55,533 nt of DNA from Clostridiales bacterium (GCA_004551945.1 SFPN01000012.1:1-55533); one strand, 5' to 3'. Numbered from the stretch's first letter, positions 1-7,227 are shown. Program-made: numbers and translations. Notes: generated from the letters alone by a model not told the origin.

Positions 1-10
1 TCTTGCCCAT
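1..10 (-). CDS. Start of a gene running off the left edge
   Basis: A minus-strand ATG at 10-8 is followed by GGC AAG and preceded, in transcript sense, by GGAAAGGAAGTGAAGAT, a good ribosome binding site. Only Met-Gly-Lys is inside the window, so nothing can be said of the product. It lies downstream of the ABC transporter operon but behind a strong terminator, so it is probably a separate transcription unit. Confidence 0.5.
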
Positions 11-33
11 ATCTTCACTTCCTTTCCAAATTC

Positions 34-39
34 ATTATA
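34..39 (-). promoter_or_regulatory. -10-like TATAAT before the left-edge gene
   Basis: A perfect TATAAT (minus strand) lies about 25 bases before the left-edge start codon. The matching -35 would fall inside the terminator hairpin at 47-84 and is poor (TGTGGG at 18-bp spacing), so the promoter is only a possibility. Confidence 0.3.
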
Positions 40-46
40 CTACGAA

Positions 47-84
47 AAAAGTAGACACCCACACTTTTGTGAGTGTCTACTTTT
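47..84 (-). terminator. Strong bidirectional terminator after the ABC operon
   Basis: Arms 47-63 and 68-84 pair over 17 bp with one wobble and a 4-nt loop. On the minus strand the hairpin is followed by a run of six T, ending the transporter operon. The A-rich start of the stem also gives a T run on the plus strand. Confidence 0.9.
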
Positions 85-125
85 ATTTTACAGGTGCACC
101 CCCAGAGGGAAGGCCGCTTTTTGTT

Positions 126-893
126 TTATCCGGTGAACTTTTCCAAAAACTGCTTGGTACGGGGATGCTTGGGGTTGCCGAAGACCTCGGAGGGAGGACC
201 TTCCTCCACCACCACGCCCCCGTCCATGAACATGACCTGGTCGGCCACGTCCCGGGCAAACTCCATCTCGTGGGTGACGATAATCATGGTGGTGTGCTTG
301 TCCGCCAGACCCCGGATGACCTTCAGCACCTCGCCGGTGAGCTCCGGGTCCAGAGCGGAGGTGGGCTCGTCGAAGCACAGGATATCCGGCTTCATGGCCA
401 GAGCCCGGGCGATGGCCACCCGCTGCTGCTGGCCGCCGGAGAGCTGGTGGGGGTAGTTGCCCATCCGGTCGCTCAGGCCCATTTGGGCCAGCAGGGCCTT
501 GCCCTCTTCCCGGATGTCCTCGATCTTTTCCCCGGTTTTCTCGCCCTTGGCCAGCAGCTCCCGGGCCAGGGTGACGTTTTCCAGGGCGGTGTACTGGGGG
601 AAGAGGTTGAAGCTCTGGAACACCAGGCCGAAGTGGAGCCGCTTCCGGCGGATCTCGCTCTCCCGCTGGGTGGCGGGGTCGGCGGCGTCAAAGAGGAGCT
701 CGCCCCGGACGGAGATGGTCCCGGTGTCCGGGGTCTCCAGGAAGTTCAGGCACCGGAGCAGGGTGGTCTTGCCGCTGCCGGAGGAGCCGATGATGGCCAG
801 CACCTGACCCTCCTCCAGGGAGAAGCTGATGTCCTCCAGCACCCGGGTGGCGCCGAAATGCTTTTCGATGTGTTGTACGTCTAAGATAGCCAT
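126..893 (-). CDS. Polar amino acid ABC transporter, ATP-binding subunit (GlnQ/HisP type)
   Basis: Cytoplasmic ATPase that drives amino acid uptake with the permease and binding protein encoded just upstream. At 255 aa it has the family's usual length. Visible motifs are Walker A GSSGSGKTT near residue 36, the signature LSGGQQQR near 147, and Walker B with the D-loop (CFDEPTSALDP). The ATG at 893 follows AAGGAGG at close spacing. It is the third gene of the operon, 12 bp after the permease stop, and ends before the strong terminator at 47-84. The substrate cannot be read from the ATPase; members of this branch carry glutamine, histidine, arginine or cystine. Family assignment is secure. Confidence 0.95.
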   Translation of the reverse strand: MAILDVQHIEKHFGATRVLEDISFSLEEGQVLAIIGSSGSGKTTLLRCLNFLETPDTGTISVRGELLFDAADPATQRESEIRRKRLHFGLVFQSFNLFPQYTALENVTLARELLAKGEKTGEKIEDIREEGKALLAQMGLSDRMGNYPHQLSGGQQQRVAIARALAMKPDILCFDEPTSALDPELTGEVLKVIRGLADKHTTMIIVTHEMEFARDVADQVMFMDGGVVVEEGPPSEVFGNPKHPRTKQFLEKFTG

Positions 894-905
894 GCGCGCG
901 CCTCC

Positions 906-1553
906 TTAGCGGAAGTAGTCGAGCTTGCGCTCGATGAAGTTGAAGAGGATGGTGAGGATGCCCACGAAGAGCAGGTAAAATACGCCGGTGTAGAACAGGG
1001 GCCAGGTAATACCGGCGGACTTCATGAAGGACTCGCCGGCCTTGATCAGCTCGGTGATGGCGATGATCCGGGCCAGGGAGGTGTCCTTGACCAGGGTGAT
1101 GATCTCGTTGGACATGGGGGGCACGATGCGCTTGATCATCTGCATGAGGGTAATCTTGAAGAAGATCTGCCGCTTGGTCATACCCAGCACCTGACCGGCC
1201 TCCCGCTGGCCCACAGGCACCCCTTCGATGCCGCCCCGGTAGATGACGGAGAAGTAGCAGGAGTAGTTCAGCACGAAGGCCACCACGCAGGCCGCCATGC
1301 GGCCGCTGCCCCAGATGTTGTTGTCAAACCACAGGCCGGGGCCGTAGTAAATGATGATAAGCTGAAGCATCAGGGGAGTGCCCCGAACGATCCAGACGAT
1401 GGTGTTGAATAACCAGCGGATGGGGGTAAGCCGGCTCATACAGCCGAAGGAAATGAGCAGGCCGATGGGCAGGGCGAAGAGCAGCGTCAGGAAGAAGAGC
1501 TGAACGCTTTGGCTCAGGCCATGCAGCAGGGATAGTGTGACGGTCCAAAACAT
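906..1553 (-). CDS. Amino acid ABC transporter permease (HisM/GlnP family)
   Basis: Inner-membrane subunit of 215 aa forming the translocation path with its ATPase partner. It opens with a hydrophobic helix (SVQLFFLTLLFALPIGLLI) and carries the family EAA-type loop, seen as GQREAGQVLGMTKRQIFFKI around residues 132-151, which contacts the ATPase. About five membrane segments can be traced. The ATG at 1553 follows a GGAG site. It lies between the binding protein gene (111-bp gap) and the ATPase gene (12-bp gap). A single permease implies a homodimer, usual for this family. Confidence 0.94.
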   Translation of the reverse strand: MFWTVTLSLLHGLSQSVQLFFLTLLFALPIGLLISFGCMSRLTPIRWLFNTIVWIVRGTPLMLQLIIIYYGPGLWFDNNIWGSGRMAACVVAFVLNYSCYFSVIYRGGIEGVPVGQREAGQVLGMTKRQIFFKITLMQMIKRIVPPMSNEIITLVKDTSLARIIAITELIKAGESFMKSAGITWPLFYTGVFYLLFVGILTILFNFIERKLDYFR

Positions 1554-1664
1554 GGAAAAGACTCCTCTGATTCTTTCTTTTTCTCTAAGCCGCCCAAAGG
1601 CAGAGAGCGGAAGCGCCCTCTGCCTTTGGAGGTTGATTTATCCTGATTGGAAAGGAATACGGGA

Positions 1665-2480
1665 TCAGCCGGGCAGAACAACGACCTGTGCGTTGTTGCA
1701 GTAAGCGTTGGTGCACTCCATGGCGTTGAGGACCTCGTCAGTGAGGGTCATGCCGTTCCACACCACGTCGATGCTCTTGGAATCCAGCTCCATGATCTTG
1801 CTGTCCCAGTCGATCTCCACGAACTGGATCTCAACGCCCAGCTTCTCAGCGACCAGCTTGGCCATGTCGGCGTCGAAGCCGATCCACTCGCCGTTGTCGT
1901 CCTTGTAGTCCATGGGCTCGAAGTCGGTGATGCCCACGATGAGAACGCCCTTGTCCTGGATGTAAGCCACGTCGCCGTCAGCGGCGATCTCAGGCTCGTC
2001 CATGGGGGCCTGCTCCAGCAGAGCTGCGTCCACGCCGTAGGTGGCGGCGATTTCGCCCATGGTGCCGTCGGCATAGGCCTCGGCCATGACCCAGTTGATG
2101 TAAGCGGCCAGGTCAGAGCCCTGGCGGCAGCCAGCGCCATACTCCTCGGTGGTGAGCTCGTCGCCCAGGACCATGTCGGGATAGCTGGTGTCCTCGCCGA
2201 TCATAGCGCCGGCCATGAGCAGGTCGATGATGGCGGCGTCGGAGGTGCCGGCGGCCACTTCCATCAGAGCCTTGGCCTGGGTGTCCACGCTGTTGATCTC
2301 CCAGCCCTGCTCCAGAGCGGCAGCTTCGCCGGCAGAGCCGGTCTCCACGGCGTAAACCAGAGCTTCGGTGGTCTCGTCGGCGGCGCCCTCGTCGGCGGGC
2401 TCGGTGCTGGTGCCGCCGCAGGCGGCCAGCAGGGTGCAGCACATGGCGGCTGCCAGGAAAATTGCAAGTAACTTCTTCAT
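1665..2480 (-). CDS. Amino acid ABC transporter substrate-binding lipoprotein with circularly permuted lobes
   Basis: A 271-aa SBP_bac_3-type binding protein, first gene of the transporter operon. The N-terminus is a lipoprotein signal with lipobox LLAAC (Cys21). Ordinary family members begin with a segment like YIQDKGVLIVGITDFEPM, cross a hinge ending in NAQVVV, then continue into a segment like GSAGEAAALEQ and finish near TMGEIAATYGV. Here that order is reversed: residues 42-150 match the usual C-terminal part and residues 171-271 match the usual N-terminal part, ending right after AQVVVLPG. An acidic linker (about 151-170) joins old C-terminus to old N-terminus. Reading frame, ribosome site (AGAAGGAG) and promoter look normal, so the gene appears functional. 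The ligand is probably a polar amino acid. Confidence 0.9.
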   Translation of the reverse strand: MKKLLAIFLAAAMCCTLLAACGGTSTEPADEGAADETTEALVYAVETGSAGEAAALEQGWEINSVDTQAKALMEVAAGTSDAAIIDLLMAGAMIGEDTSYPDMVLGDELTTEEYGAGCRQGSDLAAYINWVMAEAYADGTMGEIAATYGVDAALLEQAPMDEPEIAADGDVAYIQDKGVLIVGITDFEPMDYKDDNGEWIGFDADMAKLVAEKLGVEIQFVEIDWDSKIMELDSKSIDVVWNGMTLTDEVLNAMECTNAYCNNAQVVVLPG

Positions 2481-2539
2481 TTTTTAACGCTCCTTCTCGA
2501 TTTGAGTTGTTTAGTACTCTATCGCAGTAAAGTATAAGT

Positions 2540-2567
2540 ATCATACCACACCACAGGAAGATTGCAA
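2540..2567 (-). promoter_or_regulatory. Sigma-A promoter of the ABC transporter operon
   Basis: Minus strand TTGCAA (2567-2562), 16-bp spacer, TATGAT (2545-2540), about 60 bp before the binding protein start. Confidence 0.75.
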
Positions 2568-2616
2568 GTATCTTCGCTCAAATTTTTCTCCAGACCGCCA
2601 TTTTCGTCAAATCAAC

Positions 2617-2645
2617 GAAAAATCCCCCTAGGTTTTGGGGGGATT
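2617..2645 (-). terminator. Terminator of the stalk/deacetylase-like gene
   Basis: Minus strand stem AATCCCCC/GGGGGATT with a short loop, followed by a T run. It separates the gene at 2677-3807 from the transporter promoter. Confidence 0.8.
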
Positions 2646-2676
2646 GTCCAAGTCGTAGTTTGGGGGTTCCGGGCGT

Positions 2677-3807
2677 TTAGTACCGGGTCTCCCGGGGGGA
2701 CAGGAAGGTGTCCCCGTCCTGGGACAGGCGGCTGAGGACCCCGGAGAGGACCGTTCCGGCGGTGCGGCAGTCCAGCAGCACCCGGCCGGAGCTGGTGCGG
2801 CCGCCGAAGGAGACGATGCTCTCATAAATCTCGGCGGCGGTGCCCCCGGCGCTGGGGGTCAGCCCCGGGCTCCAGCACAGGTACCCTGCATCGGAAAGGG
2901 TTTGGTCGCTGCCCAGGACGAACCAGACCTCCTGCCGGAGAATCTGGGCCACCAGCCGGCTGCCGGCGCGGATGCTCTCCAGCTTCTCCTGGGGCGTGTC
3001 CCCCGCGGGGATGAGGCCCACCTTGTGCCCCCGGCCGGCTGCCTGGCGGAGCTGGCCGGCGCAGTCTGTCAGCTTGTCCGCGGGGAAAAAGACCACCGCA
3101 GTGGCCTGGACGCTGGCCAGGGCGTTGAGGGCGGCGGTGAGGTCAGTCTCCCCGTTGGCCCGCAGACCCAGGTACAGGGAGAATTTCGGGGCGTTTTCCA
3201 CCGGCTCCGGGGTGACCGGCTGGGGGGTGGAGGGTGTGGTGGGGGTAGTGGTTCCGCTGCTGTTCTGGCTTTGGTTGTAGCTGTTGTACTGGCTGCGCAT
3301 CATGGAGGAGGCGGAGCTAATGAACAGGGAGTCGCTGAGAATGACGTTTCCGTCCTTCATCCGCAGCAGGGGCCCGTACTCAGTGTTGTAGAAGGAGTAG
3401 GTCAGGCCGAAGTACCGGCACAGGGCATAGGCGGGGACATAGTAAATCCCGTTCTGCCGGACCACGGTTCCGGGGACCGGGGGATCGCTGTTCACCGCGG
3501 TGGCGGTGCCGTTTATCAGGTCAAAGGTCATGGTTTTGCCGGAGAGGTTATAGAACATCAGGTTGTCGCCGCTTTCGGAAAAGCCGTAGTAGATCCCGAA
3601 GTTCACCCCGGTAACCCGGCTGCTGAAGGCGGTGACGGGGACGTAGACCCAGCCGCCGTGCTGGATGGGGGTGGTCTGGGCGGACTGGGGGGCCAGGGTG
3701 TCGTTGAGGGAGAGGAAGAACAGGCTGTTCCCGGCGGAGGCGGGCACCGCCAGCAGAGACAGCAGCAGGGCGGCCGTGCAGAGCAGCGCCGTCAGCTTCT
3801 TTTTCAT
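2677..3807 (-). CDS. Secreted protein: copper-amine-oxidase-N-like domain plus degenerate NodB-like domain
   Basis: A 376-aa exported protein. The start at 3807 is preferred over an upstream ATG at 3849 because it follows GGGGGAAACAGC and gives a clean signal peptide (MKKKLTALLCTAALLLSLLA, cut near ASA). Residues about 25-170 resemble the copper amine oxidase N-terminal domain used as an envelope stalk (WVYVPVTAFSSRVTG, GIYYVPAYALCRYFGL). A Ser/Asn-rich then Pro/Thr-rich linker follows (about 175-215). The C-terminal part has the look of a NodB polysaccharide deacetylase (ATAVVFFPADKL, GRGHKVGLIPAG), but the Asp and His residues expected to bind metal are absent. It may bind glycan rather than cleave it. 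Fold assignment of the C-terminal part is inference. Confidence 0.7.
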   Translation of the reverse strand: MKKKLTALLCTAALLLSLLAVPASAGNSLFFLSLNDTLAPQSAQTTPIQHGGWVYVPVTAFSSRVTGVNFGIYYGFSESGDNLMFYNLSGKTMTFDLINGTATAVNSDPPVPGTVVRQNGIYYVPAYALCRYFGLTYSFYNTEYGPLLRMKDGNVILSDSLFISSASSMMRSQYNSYNQSQNSSGTTTPTTPSTPQPVTPEPVENAPKFSLYLGLRANGETDLTAALNALASVQATAVVFFPADKLTDCAGQLRQAAGRGHKVGLIPAGDTPQEKLESIRAGSRLVAQILRQEVWFVLGSDQTLSDAGYLCWSPGLTPSAGGTAAEIYESIVSFGGRTSSGRVLLDCRTAGTVLSGVLSRLSQDGDTFLSPRETRY

Positions 3808-3839
3808 GCTGTTTCCCCCTTTTCTTCGGTGTTTTTCCC

Positions 3840-3868
3840 ATTTTATCATGAAATGGGCCGGTTTTCAA
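3840..3868 (-). promoter_or_regulatory. Promoter of the stalk/deacetylase-like gene
   Basis: Minus strand TTGAAA (3868-3863), 17-bp spacer, TAAAAT (3845-3840), 33 bp before the chosen start. It is back to back with the plus-strand promoter at 3869-3897; the two -35 hexamers abut. Confidence 0.7.
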
Positions 3869-3897
3869 TTGCAATTCTCGCCGGACTCCGATATCAT
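3869..3897 (+). promoter_or_regulatory. Promoter of the ArsC/Spx-like and DUF523 genes
   Basis: TTGCAA (3869-3874), 17-bp spacer, TATCAT (3892-3897), about 44 bp before the start codon at 3941. The -35 lies in a palindromic ATTGCAAT shared with the divergent promoter. Confidence 0.7.
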
Positions 3898-3940
3898 AAA
3901 GGGGAGTAAACACCCACGCTGCACCAAGGAGGTCTGATCC

Positions 3941-4291
3941 ATGCTGTTTGTCTGTTATCCCCGCTGCTCCACCTGTAAAAAGGCCCAGAAGTGGCTGGAG
4001 GAAAACCAGGTGCCCTATACCTTCCGGGATATCAAGGAGGACAACCCCACCCTGGAGGAACTGAAAACCTGGCACGCCCAGAGCGGCCTGCCCCTGAAGA
4101 AATTTTTCAACACCAGCGGCCAGCTCTACCGCTCCATGGAGCTGTCCAGGAAGCTGCCGGACATGAGCGAGGAGGAGCAGCTGGCCCTGCTGGCCTCGGA
4201 CGGGCTGCTGGTGAAGCGCCCCATCGCCGTGGACGGAGACAAGGTCCTGGTGGGCTTCAAGCAGGCTGACTGGGAAGCCCAATTTCGGTAA
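3941..4291 (+). CDS. ArsC/Spx-family thioredoxin-fold protein
   Basis: A 116-aa cytoplasmic protein of the ArsC/Spx/MgsR superfamily. The N-terminal YPRCSTCKKAQKWL carries the CxxC of this group (Cys9 and Cys12), followed by FRDIKEDNPTLEEL and, near the end, LLVKRPIAVDGDKVLVGF, a stretch typical of the YffB/ArsC-like branch. Members include glutaredoxin-dependent arsenate reductases and the transcription modulator Spx. No arsenic genes are nearby, so a redox or Spx-like role is at least as likely as arsenate reduction. The start follows AAGGAGG. A DUF523 gene begins 12 bp downstream and is probably cotranscribed. Confidence 0.85.
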   Translation: MLFVCYPRCSTCKKAQKWLEENQVPYTFRDIKEDNPTLEELKTWHAQSGLPLKKFFNTSGQLYRSMELSRKLPDMSEEEQLALLASDGLLVKRPIAVDGDKVLVGFKQADWEAQFR

Positions 4292-4303
4292 GGAGGGAAG
4301 GGT

Positions 4304-4759
4304 ATGCGAATTTTAGTCAGTGCCTGCCTCATGGGCATGAGCTGCCGGTACGACGGCAAGTCCAACCAGCTGCCCCAGCTTCAGGCGCTTATGAAAAAGC
4401 ACATCTGCATCCCCGTCTGCGCGGAGATGTTCGGCGGCCTGCCCACCCCCCGGACCCCGGCGGAGCGCCAGGGGAACCGGGTGGTGACCAAGGACGGGCA
4501 GGACGTCACCGACGCCTTCATCCGGGGCACCGCAGAGATCCTCCGCCTGGCGGACCTGTACCACTGCAAGGCGGCCCTGCTGAAGGAGAACAGCCCCTCC
4601 TGCGGCAGCGGGAAGATCTACGACGGTACCTTCACCGGCACCCTGGTGGAGGGAGACGGCATCACCGCCCAGCTGCTCAAACAGAAGGGCATCCAGGTCT
4701 ACGGAGAGTCTGAAATCCGGGAGCTGGTGGATGAGCGGCCCTTCTACTACAGCATTTAA
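4304..4759 (+). CDS. DUF523 family protein
   Basis: A 151-aa protein matching DUF523, a small cytoplasmic family of unknown function. Landmarks are the N-terminal ILVSACLMGMSCRYDGKSN, the central CAEMFGGLPTPRTPAE and the Cys-containing ENSPSCGSGKIYDGTF. The three conserved Cys clusters suggest a metal or iron-sulfur site, but no biochemical role is known to me. The start follows AAGGAGGGAAGGGT. It probably shares the transcript of the ArsC-like gene. It converges on the acylase-like gene with only 6 bp between the stops and no visible terminator. Confidence 0.85.
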   Translation: MRILVSACLMGMSCRYDGKSNQLPQLQALMKKHICIPVCAEMFGGLPTPRTPAERQGNRVVTKDGQDVTDAFIRGTAEILRLADLYHCKAALLKENSPSCGSGKIYDGTFTGTLVEGDGITAQLLKQKGIQVYGESEIRELVDERPFYYSI

Positions 4760-4765
4760 CCGCCG

Positions 4766-5737
4766 TCACTCCATCACCCGGATATCCTGCCCGGCGCAGT
4801 AGGGGTAGACGGTGATAAAGTCCCGCTCCTGCCCCTTCGGTTCCAGGGAAATGGCGGTGACGCGGCTGTTTTCGCAGGTCCGGTAGTAATAGACCCGCCG
4901 GGTCAGGTCCATGCAGCAGCTGTACTGGGTCGCGACTTCCAGCCCCGCCGGGGTGCCCACCACCCCCGGAACCAGGGAAGCGTAGTCCAGCAGATGAAAC
5001 ATCTGCGTAAGTCCCTCCCGCCCGCTGTGCACCGGGGGCAGATGGGCCCGGGCGTAGGCCGACCGGAGAAACCGGGCAGGGGAGGTAAAGTCCCCCGGCA
5101 GCCCCAGGGTGCCAGACCCCTGAACGCTGGGGTCCCGGCTCCACATCGGCGGCTGGGGGGAGAGGGCGCTGTGGGCCTTCCAGTTGGTCAGGTGCCAGGG
5201 AAGGTCCGGCTCGTTGGCCAGCACCCCCACGGGGTTGGAAAAGACCCGGCAGCCCTCCCGGGCAGGCTCCACAACCAAGGCGTTTCCGCCGGCGTCCGCC
5301 AGCATCCAGTGCAGGGCGGGGGCCGGCGTTTTGCCGTCCAGGGGCACGTCCGCCAGCCGGAGGGTGTGCAGGGCCGCTGCTGCCTCCGCTGCGGTGTCAT
5401 GGCCGGACAGGGCCCAGAGAAGAAAGTCGTAGGGGGCCAGGTTGGTTTTGCCCCCGGCAGGGGCCGGGGCGTATTGGGCGCAGCCGGGAAACCCCAGGCA
5501 GATACAGGCCAGCCCGGCCTCATTCATCCCCTCCGCCAGCACCGGGTGCCCGTGGATGAGGCTCCCCATGCCCAGCACAGCCCGGCGCAGGGTCTCCCGG
5601 ACACCGGAGGCCCGGCTCAGATACCGGAGCCCCCGGGGCAGCAGAAGGGGGGCCTGCTGAAAGGAATGGGCCAGGTCCAGCGTCCGCCCCAAAAAACAAG
5701 TCCCGTCCCCCGTTTGCAGGTGCACAGCAGTCCCCAT
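4766..5737 (-). CDS. Choloylglycine hydrolase-like Ntn protein lacking the usual Cys2
   Basis: A 323-aa protein resembling the choloylglycine hydrolase / linear-amide C-N hydrolase family (bile salt hydrolase, penicillin V acylase). The start is MGTAVHLQTGDGTCFLGRTL, and later parts such as AEGMNEAGLACICLGFPG, NKTNLAPYDFLLWAL-like and CMDLTRRVYYYRT segments fit the family. In active members Met1 is removed and Cys2 is the nucleophile; here residue 2 is Gly (codon GGG). A Cys codon lies two codons before the ATG, but no start codon sits directly upstream of it. The ATG at 5737 is supported by AGGGAGAGGG. The protein is either inactive, uses another residue, or the start region is misread. The ribosome site lies in a hairpin (5743-5798). 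Confidence 0.72.
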   Translation of the reverse strand: MGTAVHLQTGDGTCFLGRTLDLAHSFQQAPLLLPRGLRYLSRASGVRETLRRAVLGMGSLIHGHPVLAEGMNEAGLACICLGFPGCAQYAPAPAGGKTNLAPYDFLLWALSGHDTAAEAAAALHTLRLADVPLDGKTPAPALHWMLADAGGNALVVEPAREGCRVFSNPVGVLANEPDLPWHLTNWKAHSALSPQPPMWSRDPSVQGSGTLGLPGDFTSPARFLRSAYARAHLPPVHSGREGLTQMFHLLDYASLVPGVVGTPAGLEVATQYSCCMDLTRRVYYYRTCENSRVTAISLEPKGQERDFITVYPYCAGQDIRVME

Positions 5738-5742
5738 AAAAC

Positions 5743-5798
5743 AAACCCTCTCCCTGGTGAAATACACATGGCTTAGTATTTCCCCGGGAAGAGGGTTT
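5743..5798 (-). promoter_or_regulatory. Long hairpin overlapping the acylase-like gene's ribosome binding site
   Basis: Arms 5743-5765 and 5776-5798 pair at 20 of 23 positions around a 10-nt loop. On the minus strand the 3' arm contains AGGGAGAGGG and is followed by TTTGTTTT and then the ATG. It therefore looks both like an intrinsic terminator for the upstream DUF2935 transcript and like a structure that hides the ribosome site of the next gene. Confidence 0.65.
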
Positions 5799-5810
5799 AT
5801 GTTTTTTCTC

Positions 5811-6719
5811 TCAGCCTTCCAGCACCCTGGTGTAGTGGTTTGCCTCCCGCAGGACGTGGTCGGCCAGCAGGGGGAGAATGAGGGAGCGAATCCGGCAGGT
5901 CTCAATCCCCTGGACCCCCGCCCGCTTGAAGTCCCGGAACTTCTGGGTCAGCGCCAGGGCATTGCCGCCGTTGGGCATCCCCTTGCAATTGGCCGCCTGG
6001 GCGGCCTCCAGCAGCTGCCGGTAGTCCCCGGCAAAGCCGTCTGCCGTCTGGATGAGCTCCTCCTCGGTGGGGTCCAGCAGCCCCCGAATAAAGAGAGCAT
6101 GTTCCATCATGATCTGGTTCCAGAAGCGTTCGCTCTCCAGAAGCTCCTGACAGCCGCAGACGTCCTGGCCCTCCAGCTGCATCAGATGGGCCCGATAGAA
6201 GCGGGCCTCCCGGAGAATGTGCTCCAGCAGCAGGGGGTAGTTGGCGGTGGCGATGCAGCAGGACTGCACCTGCTGCAACACCCGCTCTTTCAGGGCGATA
6301 AGCCGGTTCACCAGCTGTAAGGCCTCCTGGTTCAGCCGCCGCACCTGGCGCACCAGGGAGAGGGCGGTGCGCTGCTCCTGGCGGCAGTCGTCCCCCCGGA
6401 GCTGGAGGGTCCGGGCGGTGAGCCGCCGGTTGATGGGGGCGCCGGTGAGCCGCTGGGTCTGCAGCTCGGCGCAGTCGGTAAAGGGGGTGACGAACTCGCC
6501 CGACTCCAGGGCGGGACAGCGCACCACAAAGTCGCTGAGGGTGATCACCTGGGAGAGCAGCGCCTCCCACTTGTGCATGATCTCCTCGCTCTCCCGGGCC
6601 AGCCCCCCGCTGGGGGGCAGAAAGCCCACCTTGAGAAAGAAGGCGTGTTCCTTCATAATCCGGCCAAAAAACAGGTGCAGCTCCAGGGAGTCTGCAACAA
6701 AATCCTGGGTCCTGTCCAT
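5811..6719 (-). CDS. DUF2935 protein with two repeated helical domains
   Basis: A 302-aa protein of the DUF2935 family, found mainly in spore-forming Firmicutes. It is built of two similar halves, each beginning with a helix of the pattern E-L-x-F-W/F-x-R/Q-I-M-x-E-H-A-x-F: residues about 12-30 (ELHLFFGRIMKEHAFFLK) and about 175-192 (SERFWNQIMMEHALFIRG). The Glu and His residues recurring in the repeats suggest a metal-binding four-helix bundle, which is inference. The start follows TGGAGGAGGATCGTT. It lies upstream of the acylase-like gene on the same strand, separated by the hairpin at 5743-5798. Its cellular function is unknown. Confidence 0.85.
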   Translation of the reverse strand: MDRTQDFVADSLELHLFFGRIMKEHAFFLKVGFLPPSGGLARESEEIMHKWEALLSQVITLSDFVVRCPALESGEFVTPFTDCAELQTQRLTGAPINRRLTARTLQLRGDDCRQEQRTALSLVRQVRRLNQEALQLVNRLIALKERVLQQVQSCCIATANYPLLLEHILREARFYRAHLMQLEGQDVCGCQELLESERFWNQIMMEHALFIRGLLDPTEEELIQTADGFAGDYRQLLEAAQAANCKGMPNGGNALALTQKFRDFKRAGVQGIETCRIRSLILPLLADHVLREANHYTRVLEG

Positions 6720-6916
6720 AACGATCCTCCTCCATAGTCTGCGATACTGATTTCGGATGAGATTCTAGTATCACAAGACAATCTATGCGAAGGGGGACGG
6801 GAAGGTGCGCGAAAAGGAGCGCCGCAAACTGCTGTTCTCTGGTTCTTTTAAGCTTGGGAGGCTGTGCCTTTTGGCGTTTGGTGGGGCTGCCGCTTTCTCA
6901 TTGCCCCGCCGTACAG

Positions 6917-6962
6917 AAGCGCGCCCACCGGCTGGGCGCGCCTGGAGTGGGTAGGTACCCTT
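6917..6962 (+). repeat. Repeat A, copy 1
   Basis: Inverted repeat GCGCGCCCA (6919-6927) / TGGGCGCGC (6933-6941) around CCGGC, followed by a conserved tail ending in GGTACCCTT. The same unit, inverted, is at 13303-13347. Confidence 0.8.
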
Positions 6963-6997
6963 CGAGAGCGAGAACCAATGCGGAGGGTTCCTCCAAC

Positions 6998-7048
6998 CCC
7001 TTGGCTCCCCCTCTGGGGGAGCTGTCAGCGAAGCTGACTGAGAGGGCG
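6998..7048 (+). repeat. Repeat B, copy 1
   Basis: TTGGCTCCCCCTCTGGGGGA, then AGCTGTCAGCGAAGCTGACT and GAGAGGG: two adjacent palindromes. A near-identical unit in opposite orientation is at 13546-13600. Confidence 0.8.
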
Positions 7049-7077
7049 CACACCTGCCTGGAGGGTCCCTCCACCCA

Positions 7078-7134
7078 AAGGGCGGGAGCAAGCCCCCGCC
7101 CTACAGGCATTCCCCCAACCCCCTGTAGGGGCGG
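7078..7134. repeat. GC-rich imperfect palindrome
   Basis: GGGCGGGAGCAAGCCCCCGC is followed by CCTACAGG and, 13 bp on, by CCTGTAGGGGCGG, so the unit folds both locally and across its length. It resembles ends of small non-autonomous elements, but no second copy was found in the window. Confidence 0.5.
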
Positions 7135-7190
7135 CTGTGTTCCCCTGCCCAACGCCGGGGGCCCGCCGGAGGCGCGCCTTTTGGGGCAGG

Positions 7191-7227
7191 CGAAAAAGGG
7201 CGCCGCAGATTGTTCTGCGGCGCCCTT
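7191..7227 (-). terminator. Terminator of the EF-G-like gene
   Basis: Arms 7196-7209 and 7214-7227 form a perfect 14-bp stem with a 4-nt loop, followed on the minus strand by TTTTTCG. It begins 25 bp after the stop codon. Confidence 0.92.

Larger units (their letters stand above)
6720..7190. other. Gene-free stretch built of palindromic repeats
   Basis: No convincing gene is present. The stretch holds the DUF2935 upstream region, a copy of repeat A (6917-6962), a copy of repeat B (6998-7048) and a GC-rich palindrome (7078-7134). The open frames crossing it are low-complexity and have no ribosome sites. Confidence 0.7.

Noticed and set aside
6917..7134. Possible CRISPR-like repeat cluster
   Set aside because: The palindromes differ from each other and are not evenly spaced; no cas genes are present.
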